DNA of 36,759 nucleotides from Saccharothrix sp. S26 (GTDB taxonomy: Bacteria; Actinomycetota; Actinomycetes; Mycobacteriales; Pseudonocardiaceae), in the NCBI RefSeq assembly GCF_021390395.1, contig NZ_JAJUWT010000041.1, positions 1 through 36,759 on the forward strand. The letters are read 5' to 3'. The position numbers and the translations under genes were made by a program. Shown one piece after another: positions 1 to 9,768 of this stretch (position 1 is the first letter of the stretch; the number at the start of each line of letters is the position of its first letter). The notes below the pieces were generated by a model. It did not search any database. It was not told the DNA's origin and worked only from the letters and a program-made list of their open reading frames with translations.

Positions 1-2682
<2,682 letters not shown>

Positions 2683-2735
2683 GGGATTGAGGGTTGGGTT
2701 AGGTCCGGGGCGGTTGGCTGTGCTTGCTTCCGGCT

Positions 2736-2801
2736 CGATTTGACATGGGGCCCGTACGGGCACTCCAGGCAGGCCAAAGCACCCGAACCCATGTCAAATC
2801 G
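2736..2801. repeat. Perfect 14-bp inverted repeat with 38-nt spacer
   Basis: CGATTTGACATGGG at 2736-2749 is matched exactly by its reverse complement at 2788-2801. The spacer holds a second perfect palindrome, CCCGTACGGG (2751-2760). It lies between the convergent ends of the histidine kinase and the STAS gene. The arms are notably AT-richer than their surroundings and there is no terminal T-run, so this is not a standard intrinsic terminator. It could be a bidirectional transcript end, a REP/MITE-like element or a structured RNA. Confidence 0.6.
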
Positions 2802-2839
2802 GGCCTCGGTGGGCTGGTGGCGGGTCCGTTGGGCGCTCC

Positions 2840-2855
2840 TCCCCCGCGCGGGGGA
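2840..2855. terminator. Possible GC hairpin terminator of the STAS gene
   Basis: CCCCC-GCGC-GGGGG with an extra T-A closing pair, lying just beyond the stop of the minus-strand STAS gene and also downstream of the kinase. There is no clear U-tract, so the call is tentative. Confidence 0.35.
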
Positions 2856-2892
2856 AGGGGGGTGGCGAGATCTTCGTCACGGGTGTCCGGGA

Positions 2893-3216
2893 TCAGGCCG
2901 TGGCGGCTTCGACCGTGTCGTGGATGTGCATGACCTCGGTCAGCTCGGTCAAGCGGAACAGCTTGTGCACCGACGGCTGCATCGAGGCCATCCGGAACTG
3001 GCCGCCCTCGCCGGCCAGTCTGCGGTGCCAGTCGAGCATCAGGGACAGGCCCGTGGTGTCCATGAACGGCACGCCGCTCAGGTCGACGACCACGCGGGCG
3101 CCCTGGCTCTCCTCGAGGCAGTCGGACAGCACGGGGACGGTGTCCGCGTCCAGTTCGCCCGACACCGCGACGACCGTCCAGTCGCCTCGGACCTCACTGC
3201 GCACCTGCAACTCCAT
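2893..3216 (-). CDS. STAS-domain anti-sigma factor antagonist
   Basis: A 107-residue single STAS domain, the usual length for SpoIIAA/RsbV-type anti-anti-sigma factors. The conserved phosphorylation segment reads FMDTTGL (residues 51-57), where the classic proteins have DSSGL; the candidate phospho-acceptor is therefore Thr55 rather than Ser. Such proteins bind an anti-sigma kinase when unphosphorylated and so release the sigma factor. The gene is divergent from an RsbW-like kinase gene 168 bp away, which makes a partner-switch pair plausible. No sigma factor gene is nearby, so the target must be encoded elsewhere. The ATG at 3216 has only a weak ribosome binding site. Confidence 0.85.
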   Translation of the reverse strand: MELQVRSEVRGDWTVVAVSGELDADTVPVLSDCLEESQGARVVVDLSGVPFMDTTGLSLMLDWHRRLAGEGGQFRMASMQPSVHKLFRLTELTEVMHIHDTVEAATA

Positions 3217-3384
3217 GAGGCCCGAGCCTAGCCACCACCGGTGTCGACTGCAGGTACCCCGTCAGGCGCGCCGGTCACCGAGGTGCCGTCGAGCGCCGCC
3301 AGGGCACCGGTCGGCGCGACCGCTCGGTGGCGCGCGTGGAGGATGTGCGACGATGCGGTGAAGGCCGATCAACGGGGAGCGGAT

Positions 3385-3771
3385 GTGCGCAACGAGCCAG
3401 CGGTGCCGGTGGCCGTGACGCTGCCCGCCGAAGCGGGCTCGTCGGCGCGTGCCCGGCAGGTGGTGGGTGACGCGGCGGCGGCTTGGGGGCTGTCGGCGGA
3501 CGCCGCCGACGACGCCGCCCTGGTGGTGACCGAGCTGGTGTCCAACGCCGTGGACCACGCGACGGGCCCGGTGGGGCTCACGGTCACGCGGACGGAGTCC
3601 GGCCTGCGGATCGAGGTGGCGGACCAGTCATCCGCGTTGCCGCAGCCCAGGCCCGTCCAGGTCGACTCGGCACGGGGGCGCGGGCTGATCATCGTGGCGG
3701 CCCTGAGCCGGTCGTGGGGTTCCGACCCGACCGCCGACGGCAAGGTCGTGTGGGCCGAGCTCGACGCCTGA
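3385..3771 (+). CDS. RsbW-like ATP-binding protein (putative anti-sigma kinase)
   Basis: A 128-residue protein with only a HATPase_c_2 fold: N box ELVSNAVDHA (residues 50-59), G1-like ADQSS and G2-like GRGLIIV. It lacks a dimerisation/H-box domain, as expected for serine kinases of the RsbW/SpoIIAB group. In-frame starts exist upstream (GTG 3241, ATG 3343, GTG 3358), but GTG 3385 has GGGGAG six bases before it and gives the family-typical length, so I chose it. The role is likely to sequester a sigma factor and phosphorylate a STAS partner, possibly the divergent neighbour. Many actinomycete members are orphans, so the pairing is an inference. Confidence 0.8.
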   Translation: MRNEPAVPVAVTLPAEAGSSARARQVVGDAAAAWGLSADAADDAALVVTELVSNAVDHATGPVGLTVTRTESGLRIEVADQSSALPQPRPVQVDSARGRGLIIVAALSRSWGSDPTADGKVVWAELDA

Positions 3772-3827
3772 GGAACCCCCGACGGGCAGGGACCGGCCCG
3801 TAGGGGTGGGGCACTCGATGACGTGGA

Positions 3828-3855
3828 AGGGCCGCCCCCGGTCGAGGGCGGCCCT
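3828..3855. terminator. Bidirectional hairpin between convergent genes
   Basis: AGGGCCGCCC (3828-3837) pairs perfectly with GGGCGGCCCT (3846-3855) around an 8-nt loop. It sits between the convergent ends of the RsbW-like gene and the MT0933-like gene, the expected place for a shared terminator. There is no strong T-run. Confidence 0.6.
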
Positions 3856-3866
3856 CGGTCATGGCC

Positions 3867-4067
3867 CTACTGCTGTTCGCGGAATCGGTCCAGACCTTCC
3901 TTGGCCTTGTCGGTCCCGGTCTGGATGTGCTCGGAGTGCTGGCCGCCGGTCCGCTCGTCGACGAACTGGCCCGCCTTGTCGATGCCCTGGTCCGCCTTGT
4001 CGCCGTGCTGGCCGAGAGCGTCCTTGGCCTTGTCCTTCAGCTCGTCGAACTTGTCGCCGATGCCCAT
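3867..4067 (-). CDS. Small helical MT0933-like (Rv0909-type antitoxin family) protein
   Basis: A 66-residue, Lys/Asp/Gln-rich helical protein beginning MGIGDKFDELKDKAKD and containing DKADQGIDKAGQFVD and TDKAKEGLDRF. This repeated DKA pattern is characteristic of the MT0933-like family, annotated after a mycobacterial antitoxin. An upstream in-frame start at 4163 exists, but ATG 4067 is preceded by GAGGAGG at good spacing and begins the conserved part. No toxin gene adjoins it; in actinomycetes these proteins are often solitary and may instead act in stress responses, so the antitoxin label should be taken as a family name only. Confidence 0.75.
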   Translation of the reverse strand: MGIGDKFDELKDKAKDALGQHGDKADQGIDKAGQFVDERTGGQHSEHIQTGTDKAKEGLDRFREQQ

Positions 4068-4159
4068 CTGCGCTCGAACCTCCTCGGGTGTCCCTGGTGG
4101 ACACTTCCGGGTGTTGGCTACCCGTGGCCCGGCGCGGTTGATGCGTTCCGCCGCACAAC

Positions 4160-5422
4160 TCACCCGGACGAGTTAGGTCGATCGTCGACGAGGTCGCGCA
4201 GGGACCGGACCCGGCTGGTGAGCAGGACGACCGGCACCACGCACACCACCGCGCAGGACAGCCAGAGGGCGGTGTGGTCGCTCACCAGCGTCGCCACGCC
4301 ACCGGCGGCGAGGGAGCCGACCGGGAACGCGCTCCACGAGACGAAGCGGACGGTCGCCAGGACGCGCGGCAGCAGGTCCGGCGGCGTCACGGTCTGGCGG
4401 TGGGTCCGCCACAGCACGCTCATGAGCACGACCGCCCCGGCGAACAGGCCGTTGCCGACCAGGAACAACGCCACCCGCCAACCCGGACCGGCCAACGGCA
4501 TCAGCAGCACGGTCGCCGCGCCGAACAGGGCGACCACCACGGTGGTGCGGGCGCTGCCCCACCAGCGAGCCGTGATCGGGGCGAGGGCCGCACCCGCCAG
4601 GCTGCCCGCGCCTTCGGCGGCCAGGGCGAAGCCGACCCACTCGGGGCCGAAGCCCAGCGCGGTCACCAGGTAGGGCGCGGTGAGGGCGAGGATGCCGCCC
4701 GCGCCGAAGTTGACGATCGTGGCGGCCAGGACCGACGGCCGCATCACCGGGTGGCGCGCCACGTAGCGCAGGCCGACGCCGATCATGGACCACAGCGAGC
4801 CGCGGCCCTCGTCGGGACGGGGTCGTGGCGGCGGCGAGGGCAGGCCGGTCAGCAGCACGGCCGAGACCAGGTAGCTGAGCACGTCCACCACGACGGCCGC
4901 GACCGCGCCGACGGCCTGGATCAGCAGGCCGCCCGCCGCGGGGCCGCCGAGCTGGGTCGCGGCGATGGAGCTGGACGTGACGCTGTTGCGGGCGGTCAGC
5001 TCGTCCTCCGGCACGATCGACGGCAGGAACGAGGCGTTGGCGATGTCGAAGAACACGCCCGCGAAGCCGACCGCCGCCGACACCAGCACCACGTGCGCCA
5101 GCGTCAACGCGTCCAGCAGGGCCGCGATCGGCACGGACGCCAGCACGACCGCGCGCAGGACGTCCATCGCGATCTGCGTCTGCCGCAACGGAAAGCGCTC
5201 GACCACCACGCCGGCCGGCAGGCCGATCAACGCCCACGCGGCGAACCGGGCCGCCACGACCAGGCTCGCCTCGAACGTGGACGCGCCCAGCGCGGTGACC
5301 GCGACGAGCGGCAGCGCGACCGTGGTGACCGCGTCACCGGCCGAGCTGACCGTGAGCGCGCTCCACCAACGCCAGAACCGGCGGGCCGCCTCCCGCTTCT
5401 CCACTGGCTCGTGCACGCGCAT
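4160..5422 (-). CDS. MFS transporter (drug-efflux type)
   Basis: A 420-residue polytopic membrane protein with about 12 hydrophobic segments. It has the MFS_3/EntS-like pattern: the N-terminal SSAGDAVTTVALPL segment, GLPAGVVVERF in the first loop, and the mid-protein segment ARNSVTSSSIAATQLGGPAA typical of macrolide/siderophore exporters. ATG 5422 precedes the first helix; the long upstream read-through of this frame is not real. It is divergent from the AurF-peptide-AsnB operon with 237 bp between the starts, so it is a good candidate for export of, or resistance to, that operon's product. This link is inferred from position only; general drug efflux is the alternative. Confidence 0.85.
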   Translation of the reverse strand: MRVHEPVEKREAARRFWRWWSALTVSSAGDAVTTVALPLVAVTALGASTFEASLVVAARFAAWALIGLPAGVVVERFPLRQTQIAMDVLRAVVLASVPIAALLDALTLAHVVLVSAAVGFAGVFFDIANASFLPSIVPEDELTARNSVTSSSIAATQLGGPAAGGLLIQAVGAVAAVVVDVLSYLVSAVLLTGLPSPPPRPRPDEGRGSLWSMIGVGLRYVARHPVMRPSVLAATIVNFGAGGILALTAPYLVTALGFGPEWVGFALAAEGAGSLAGAALAPITARWWGSARTTVVVALFGAATVLLMPLAGPGWRVALFLVGNGLFAGAVVLMSVLWRTHRQTVTPPDLLPRVLATVRFVSWSAFPVGSLAAGGVATLVSDHTALWLSCAVVCVVPVVLLTSRVRSLRDLVDDRPNSSG

Positions 5423-5604
5423 ACCGACGGACCATAGTGCCTGCCGCGGGGAGGTTTTCAATCCATCGTCGAGTGGTCCTGGGACACGCGATGTGGAATA
5501 CCGAAGCGGTTCGAGGCAGTCGCCGGAAGTCGTTGCCCGGAACCGGTTCTTGTGGCACCGTGGGCCGGCGTGCGTTTGGGGACGCGCGTCGACAGGGGGA
5601 TCGG

Positions 5605-5658
5605 ATGAACAGTGCATTGAGGACTTCCCGCCCGGCCTGCGCCGCTCCGAGAGCCTGA
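5605..5658 (+). CDS. Possible 17-codon leader ORF coupled to the oxygenase gene
   Basis: ATG 5605 has a strong ribosome binding site, AGGGGGA, five bases upstream, and reads MNSALRTSRPACAAPRA before TGA at 5656-5658. The oxygenase GTG start follows after one base and has no good ribosome binding site of its own. That geometry suggests translational coupling: ribosomes ending this ORF re-initiate on the oxygenase. It could be a regulatory leader, a second small peptide substrate, or a chance ORF. The peptide matches nothing I recognise. Confidence 0.35.
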   Translation: MNSALRTSRPACAAPRA

Positions 5659-5659
5659 C

Positions 5660-6664
5660 GTGTGCGGCTCGGTCGGCATGTTCCTCGGCTGCACGGCGTT
5701 GAGCGCGTGCCCGTTGGCCGAACTGCTGCGCCGCGACGGCGGGGAAGTCGACTACCGGTCGCCGTTCGACCGGTGGGACGAGCGGGCTTCGGTGCGCCGC
5801 GCGCCGCGTCGGCTGGTGGAGGCCGAGGAGGGCCCGTACTTCCCGAGCGAGCTGATGGCGGTGGCGGACCACCCCCTGGTGCGGGCGTTGTCCCCGCAGG
5901 ACTTCAGAACCGTCCAATTGCGACATTTGCACCGCTACCTCAGGTTCACCATCGAGCTGGAGACCAAGTACGTCAACCCGGTGGCGCTGGCGCTCGCGTC
6001 GCACGGCTACGGGTTGGACCTGCCGGCGCGGATGAAGCTGGACGCGATGCGCGTCTACACCGACGAGGCATACCACGCGCTGGTGGCCACCGACCTGCTG
6101 ATGCAGTCCGAGGAACGGTCGGGTGTGCCCGAACGCCGCCGACCGCCGGGGTTCGCGGTCGCGTTCGCGGAGCTGGTCGCCCAGGCACCGCCCGGCCGGA
6201 CCGCGTTGCTGGAGCTGGTGTTCGTCGGCGTGTCGGAAACCTTGATCACGGGCACGTTGTCGCAGTTGCCACGGGCCCGCGAGGCGCCGTCCGGCCTGCG
6301 CGACGCGGTGCGGGACCACGCGTCGGACGAGGCCAGGCACCACCGGTACTTCTCGGCGGTGCTGGCCGAGGTGTGGTCGGCGCTGTCGGCCGAGGACCGC
6401 GTCGAGGTGGGCGCGCTGGTGCCGACGCTGATCGACATCTTCCTGCGCCCCGACCTCGACCCCGTCGCGGCCGACCTGGTCGAGGCAGGGCTGACCGAGG
6501 ACCAGGCCGCGCTCGTCGTGGCCGAGACCATGGGTGACGAGCGGGTGGCCGGGCAGCGGGCGCGGGTGGCGGAGTCCGCCGTGCGGGCGTTCGAGGCCGC
6601 CGGGGCGCTGGCCGACACCGCGGTGCGGCACGCGTTCGAGGACGCGGGCCTGCCCGCCGCCTGA
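5660..6664 (+). CDS. AurF-like diiron N-oxygenase
   Basis: A 334-residue protein of the p-aminobenzoate N-oxygenase (AurF) family, ferritin-like diiron enzymes that use O2 to oxidise aryl or alkyl amines to hydroxylamino/nitro groups. The metal-ligand set is intact: Glu101 in ELETKY, Glu136 and His139 in DEAYHAL, Glu193 in VSETLITG, and His220, Glu224 and His227 in DHASDEARHH. These positions nearly coincide with the ligands known for AurF, which supports a start at or near GTG 5660; ATG 5678 is an alternative. It is the first large gene of the operon containing the 20-aa peptide gene, which begins 73 bp after its stop. In that setting it may oxygenate a peptide-bound or peptide-derived amine. 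The substrate cannot be read from sequence. Confidence 0.85.
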   Translation: MCGSVGMFLGCTALSACPLAELLRRDGGEVDYRSPFDRWDERASVRRAPRRLVEAEEGPYFPSELMAVADHPLVRALSPQDFRTVQLRHLHRYLRFTIELETKYVNPVALALASHGYGLDLPARMKLDAMRVYTDEAYHALVATDLLMQSEERSGVPERRRPPGFAVAFAELVAQAPPGRTALLELVFVGVSETLITGTLSQLPRAREAPSGLRDAVRDHASDEARHHRYFSAVLAEVWSALSAEDRVEVGALVPTLIDIFLRPDLDPVAADLVEAGLTEDQAALVVAETMGDERVAGQRARVAESAVRAFEAAGALADTAVRHAFEDAGLPAA

Positions 6665-6737
6665 ATCCCGGGCACACCTACCGCCGGCCGCGCGCAGGAC
6701 GGCCGGGAGCAGCCGACCCGCAAAGGGGGTGAACCAC

Positions 6738-6800
6738 ATGCAGCCGACCAAGACCGAGGAGGTCGTCGACGTCGAGGCGCTCTTCGCCGTCGTCGCGTGA
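6738..6800 (+). CDS. 20-aa peptide gene, candidate RiPP precursor or carrier peptide
   Basis: ATG 6738 lies five bases after AAGGGGGTGA (6723-6732), one mismatch from the ideal anti-SD complement AAGGAGGTGA and one of the best ribosome binding sites in the window. The product is MQPTKTEEVVDVEALFAVVA: a polar, acidic N-terminal half and a hydrophobic C-terminus ending in Ala. An in-frame GTG at 6729 would add three residues. It is followed at once by a perfect hairpin and then by two biosynthetic genes that encode PqqD-like (peptide-binding) domains, which is how RiPP precursors are usually arranged. Candidate modification sites are Glu7, Glu8, Asp11, Glu13 and the C-terminal carboxylate; there is no Cys, Ser or Tyr. 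No protease is encoded nearby. The precursor role is an inference from context. Confidence 0.7.
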   Translation: MQPTKTEEVVDVEALFAVVA

Positions 6801-6805
6801 CCCAT

Positions 6806-6839
6806 CGGGCGGCACCGGCACGTGCGCCGGTGCCGCCCG
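6806..6839 (+). promoter_or_regulatory. Perfect 14-bp hairpin after the peptide gene (attenuator or mRNA stabiliser)
   Basis: CGGGCGGCACCGGC (6806-6819) pairs exactly with GCCGGTGCCGCCCG (6826-6839) around a 6-nt loop. It begins five bases after the peptide stop and ends ten bases before the asnB ribosome binding site. Precursor genes of peptide pathways often have such a structure so that the small substrate is made in excess over its enzymes, by partial termination or by protecting the 3' end of a short mRNA. No U-tract follows, so full termination is unlikely. Confidence 0.7.
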
Positions 6840-6862
6840 CCGACATCCAGGAGAGGATTTCC

Positions 6863-9049
6863 ATGTGTGGACTGGGTGGCGTCGCCGCGCTGGGTGGGTC
6901 CACCCTGCCGCGCACGACCAGGCCGTTGCTGGAACGCATGCTCGCCACGGTGGAGCACCGCGGCCCCGACGACGTGAACCTGCGCCTGGACGACGCGGTG
7001 TCGTTCGCGTTCACCCGGCTGTCGCTGGTCGGCGTGGACAGCGGCAACCAGCCGCTGGTCGGCCCGGACGAGCAGGTCGTGCTGATCGCCAACGGCGAGG
7101 TGTACAACCACGAGGAGCTGGAGCGGACGCTGCCCGGCTTCCGGCCGCGCACCAAGTCCGACTGCGAGGTTCTGATCGGGCTGTACGAGGAGCACGGGCT
7201 GGACTTCGTGGACGGCGTGCGCGGGATCTTCGCGCTGGCGTTGCACGACAAGAGGCGCAACCGGCTGGTGCTGGCGACCGACCCGTTCGCCTGCAAGCCG
7301 ATGTTCTACGCGTTCGCCGGTGACGCGGTGGTGTTCGGCTCCGAGATCAAGGTGCTGTTCGACCACCCGGACGTCCCGCGCGAGGTCGACTGGGTCGGCG
7401 GGCTCGCCGAGCAGGGCCTGAGCAACTTCTCCGCGATGAGCACCGGCGAGGTCAACACGTGGTTCCGGGGCGTGCGCAAGGTCGCCGGCGGCACCGTGGT
7501 CACCATCGACCTGGCCACCGGCCGCACGGACGTGCACCGGTACTGGCAGCCCGGCGGGCCGCTGGACGAGGCCGACGCGCCCAGCGCCGCCGAGTACGTG
7601 TCGCGGTACCGGGAGCTGCTGTGGAGCTCGGTCGAGGACTCGTTGATGGCGGAGGTGGAGCTGGGGCTGTTCCTCAGCGGCGGCGTGGACTCGGCCGCCA
7701 TCGCGGCCATCGCGGCGAAGCTCGGCCAGCCCCTGCACACGTTCACCGTGGCCACGCAGGCCACCGTCCTCAACGGCGACGTCGGGCACGCGCGGCAGGT
7801 CGCCGAGCACCTGGGCATCCCGAACACGGTCGCCGCGCTGCCGCCGGGCGCGGTGCCGTCCCCGGCGGACTGGAAGAACCTGCTGTGGCTGATGGAGACG
7901 CCGCTGACGGGCCCGGAGCAGTACTACAAGTACAGCCTGTACCGGGTGGCCAAGGCGTTGCGGCCGGGGATGAAGGCGACGCTGCTCGGCTCGGGCGCGG
8001 ACGAGTTCAACGGCGGCTACTCCGACCTGCTGTCGATGGGCGGCGGCTGGCGGCGGTTCGAGGCCAACCTCGACCGGCTCGCCGTGGCCCGGGTGGTGCG
8101 GCCGGAGTTCGCGCCCTGGCTGACGCAGAAGGCCCCGTTGCTGCTGACGCTGCCCGCGTTGGCCGACGACCCGCGCGGTGTCGACTCCTACGCCGACTTC
8201 CTGCGGTGGAAGTGGCGTGACGTGCAGCAGTACAACTGCTGGCACGAGGACCGCAACGCGGCGGGCAGCGGGGTCGAGGCGCGGGTGCCGTTCCTGGACC
8301 GGCGGCTGGTCGACCTGTCCACCAGCGTGCCGGTGTCGATGCGCGAGCGGCTGTTGTGGGACAAGTGGATGGCGCGCGAGGCGGTGCGCGACGTGCTGCC
8401 GGACCCGGTGGCGCGGCGGGAGAAGAAGCCGTTCTTCAACGGCCGCACGGCCCACTTCGCGCACGGGCTCGTGGTGGACGCGCTGAACCGGGACGGGATG
8501 GCGCTGGTCGAGGAGGCGTTGTCCGGGCCGAGGATGGCCGAGTACGTCGACGGTGACGCGTTGCGCCGCACGGTGGCCGCGCTGAAGGCGGGCCGCTCGC
8601 CGCTGCACCCGCAGATCCCGTTGCGGGTGGTCAACCTCGGGCTCTTGGACGTGCTGGCGCGCGGTGAGCGTGAGCCGTTCCGGCCCGAGCGGGTGACGTT
8701 GCTGGCGAAGTCCGTGCCGGCCGACCGGGACGCGGTGGACGAGGCGCTGGGCGGGGTCGAGGTGCGGCCGACGTCGGTGATCGCGTTCGGGTCGGGTGCG
8801 CGGTTCGCGCGCGACGAGGCCGACGGGACGTGGTTGCTGATCAAAGACCTGGCGGTCACGCACACCGTGGACGAGGCGCTCGCGCCGGGCTGGGTGCGGT
8901 TTTTGCGGGCGGTCGACGGCACGCGGACGGTGGCGGAGCTGGTCGAGGTCGCCGGCATCGCGGTGGACGAGGTCGCGGAGTACCTGGACCTGTGCGTGGA
9001 AACCGGGTACCTGGTGCTGCGGCCGAGCCTGGTGGGGGCGGCGTCGTGA
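6863..9049 (+). CDS. AsnB-type glutamine amidotransferase with C-terminal PqqD-like domain
   Basis: A 728-residue protein. ATG 6863 is chosen over the upstream GTG 6797 because it has AGGAGAGG six bases before it and puts the glutaminase nucleophile at Cys2 (MCGLGG). The N-terminal class II glutaminase has EHRGPDD, NGEVYNHEEL and TKSDCEV; the synthetase domain has the PP-loop SGGVDS (272-277) and GSGADEFNGGY. The family adenylates a carboxylate and forms an amide with ammonia from Gln. The last 90 or so residues look like a PqqD-type winged helix (LLIKDLAV, then VDGTRTVAELVE, then CVETGYLVLRPS), the fold used as a RiPP recognition element. Lasso cyclases are the known RiPP AsnB enzymes, but here the glutaminase Cys is intact, so true amide formation on a peptide carboxylate is likely. 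Its stop overlaps the next start by 4 bp. Confidence 0.85.
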   Translation: MCGLGGVAALGGSTLPRTTRPLLERMLATVEHRGPDDVNLRLDDAVSFAFTRLSLVGVDSGNQPLVGPDEQVVLIANGEVYNHEELERTLPGFRPRTKSDCEVLIGLYEEHGLDFVDGVRGIFALALHDKRRNRLVLATDPFACKPMFYAFAGDAVVFGSEIKVLFDHPDVPREVDWVGGLAEQGLSNFSAMSTGEVNTWFRGVRKVAGGTVVTIDLATGRTDVHRYWQPGGPLDEADAPSAAEYVSRYRELLWSSVEDSLMAEVELGLFLSGGVDSAAIAAIAAKLGQPLHTFTVATQATVLNGDVGHARQVAEHLGIPNTVAALPPGAVPSPADWKNLLWLMETPLTGPEQYYKYSLYRVAKALRPGMKATLLGSGADEFNGGYSDLLSMGGGWRRFEANLDRLAVARVVRPEFAPWLTQKAPLLLTLPALADDPRGVDSYADFLRWKWRDVQQYNCWHEDRNAAGSGVEARVPFLDRRLVDLSTSVPVSMRERLLWDKWMAREAVRDVLPDPVARREKKPFFNGRTAHFAHGLVVDALNRDGMALVEEALSGPRMAEYVDGDALRRTVAALKAGRSPLHPQIPLRVVNLGLLDVLARGEREPFRPERVTLLAKSVPADRDAVDEALGGVEVRPTSVIAFGSGARFARDEADGTWLLIKDLAVTHTVDEALAPGWVRFLRAVDGTRTVAELVEVAGIAVDEVAEYLDLCVETGYLVLRPSLVGAAS

Positions 9050-9768
9050 GCTGGGAGTGGGTGGCCGAGGTCGTCCACGAGCGGGAGCTGGGCGGCGACT
9101 GCGTGTTCATCGGCGGGTCGATCGCGCGGGGCTGGAGCAACCCGGGCAGCGACGTGGACGCCTACGTGCTGGGCGCGCCGCGTGACGCGTCGGTCGTGGT
9201 GCCGGCGGCGGGGAACCGGCCGGTGGTGGACATCCACGCCATCTCCGCGGACAAGCTGGAGAAGCTGTTCGACAAGGTGTCGTGGGAGGTGGCCAAGCGC
9301 GGCGACTTCATCGACTCGGTGCCGATCCGCGAGTGGCTGCTGCTGGAACGGATCGCGCACGCCCTGGTGGTCACCGGGGACGAGCGGTTGCGCGAGGTCC
9401 AGGAGCGGCTGGACCGCTCGGCGCACCGGTTCATGACGATCCAGGAGCACTTCACCTACGCCGACTCGTTCGCCGAGGACTGTCTGGGGCAGCTCGAGGT
9501 GGGTGACGTCGACAGCGCGGTGATCTCGGCGCGGGAGGCGTTCCTGCGCACGGTGGACGGGTTGCTGGCGGGCAGGCGGTGCTTCAGCCGCAACCCGAAG
9601 TGGCGGGCGCGGGCGATGCGCGACGCGAAACCGGTGGAGCTGGACTACGAGCGGTTCTGGGAGGTGCAGACCACGGCGGACCTGCCCGCGCTGGGCGCTC
9701 AACGCTGGGCGCGCCGGACCGTGGCCGACACCCGTGCCGTGATGGCGGAGGTCGATCTGCATGGCTGA
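9046..9768 (+). CDS. MNT/KNT-fold nucleotidyltransferase
   Basis: A 240-residue protein with the polymerase-beta-like nucleotidyltransferase signature GGSIARGWSNPGSDVDAYV near the N-terminus (Gly-Ser, then Asp-x-Asp) and a third acidic residue in VVDIHAI. The remainder is mostly helical, as in kanamycin- and streptomycin-type nucleotidyltransferases. It should transfer a nucleoside monophosphate to a hydroxyl or phosphate acceptor. The start GTG 9046 overlaps the asnB stop as GTGA; its own stop overlaps the next gene by 8 bp. Small nucleotidyltransferases also occur in some lasso peptide clusters (paeninodin type), which gives a loose precedent for peptide tailoring, but the substrate here is unknown. 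Confidence 0.8.
   Translation: MSWEWVAEVVHERELGGDCVFIGGSIARGWSNPGSDVDAYVLGAPRDASVVVPAAGNRPVVDIHAISADKLEKLFDKVSWEVAKRGDFIDSVPIREWLLLERIAHALVVTGDERLREVQERLDRSAHRFMTIQEHFTYADSFAEDCLGQLEVGDVDSAVISAREAFLRTVDGLLAGRRCFSRNPKWRARAMRDAKPVELDYERFWEVQTTADLPALGAQRWARRTVADTRAVMAEVDLHG

Noticed and set aside
6797..6862. Upstream GTG start for AsnB overlapping the peptide stop
   Set aside because: It would translate through the hairpin and bury the glutaminase Cys nucleophile, which must be residue 2; ATG 6863 has a strong ribosome binding site.
4160..8863. A 1567-codon minus-strand open frame across the MFS and the AurF/asnB genes
   Set aside because: Only the last 420 codons look like a protein (MFS); the rest is Arg/His/Gln-rich antisense of the operon genes, an effect of high GC.
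6738..9049. Classical lasso peptide cluster (AsnB plus short precursor)
   Set aside because: No transglutaminase-like leader protease is present, the peptide is too short for a leader plus a 7-9 residue ring and tail, and the AsnB glutaminase Cys is intact.
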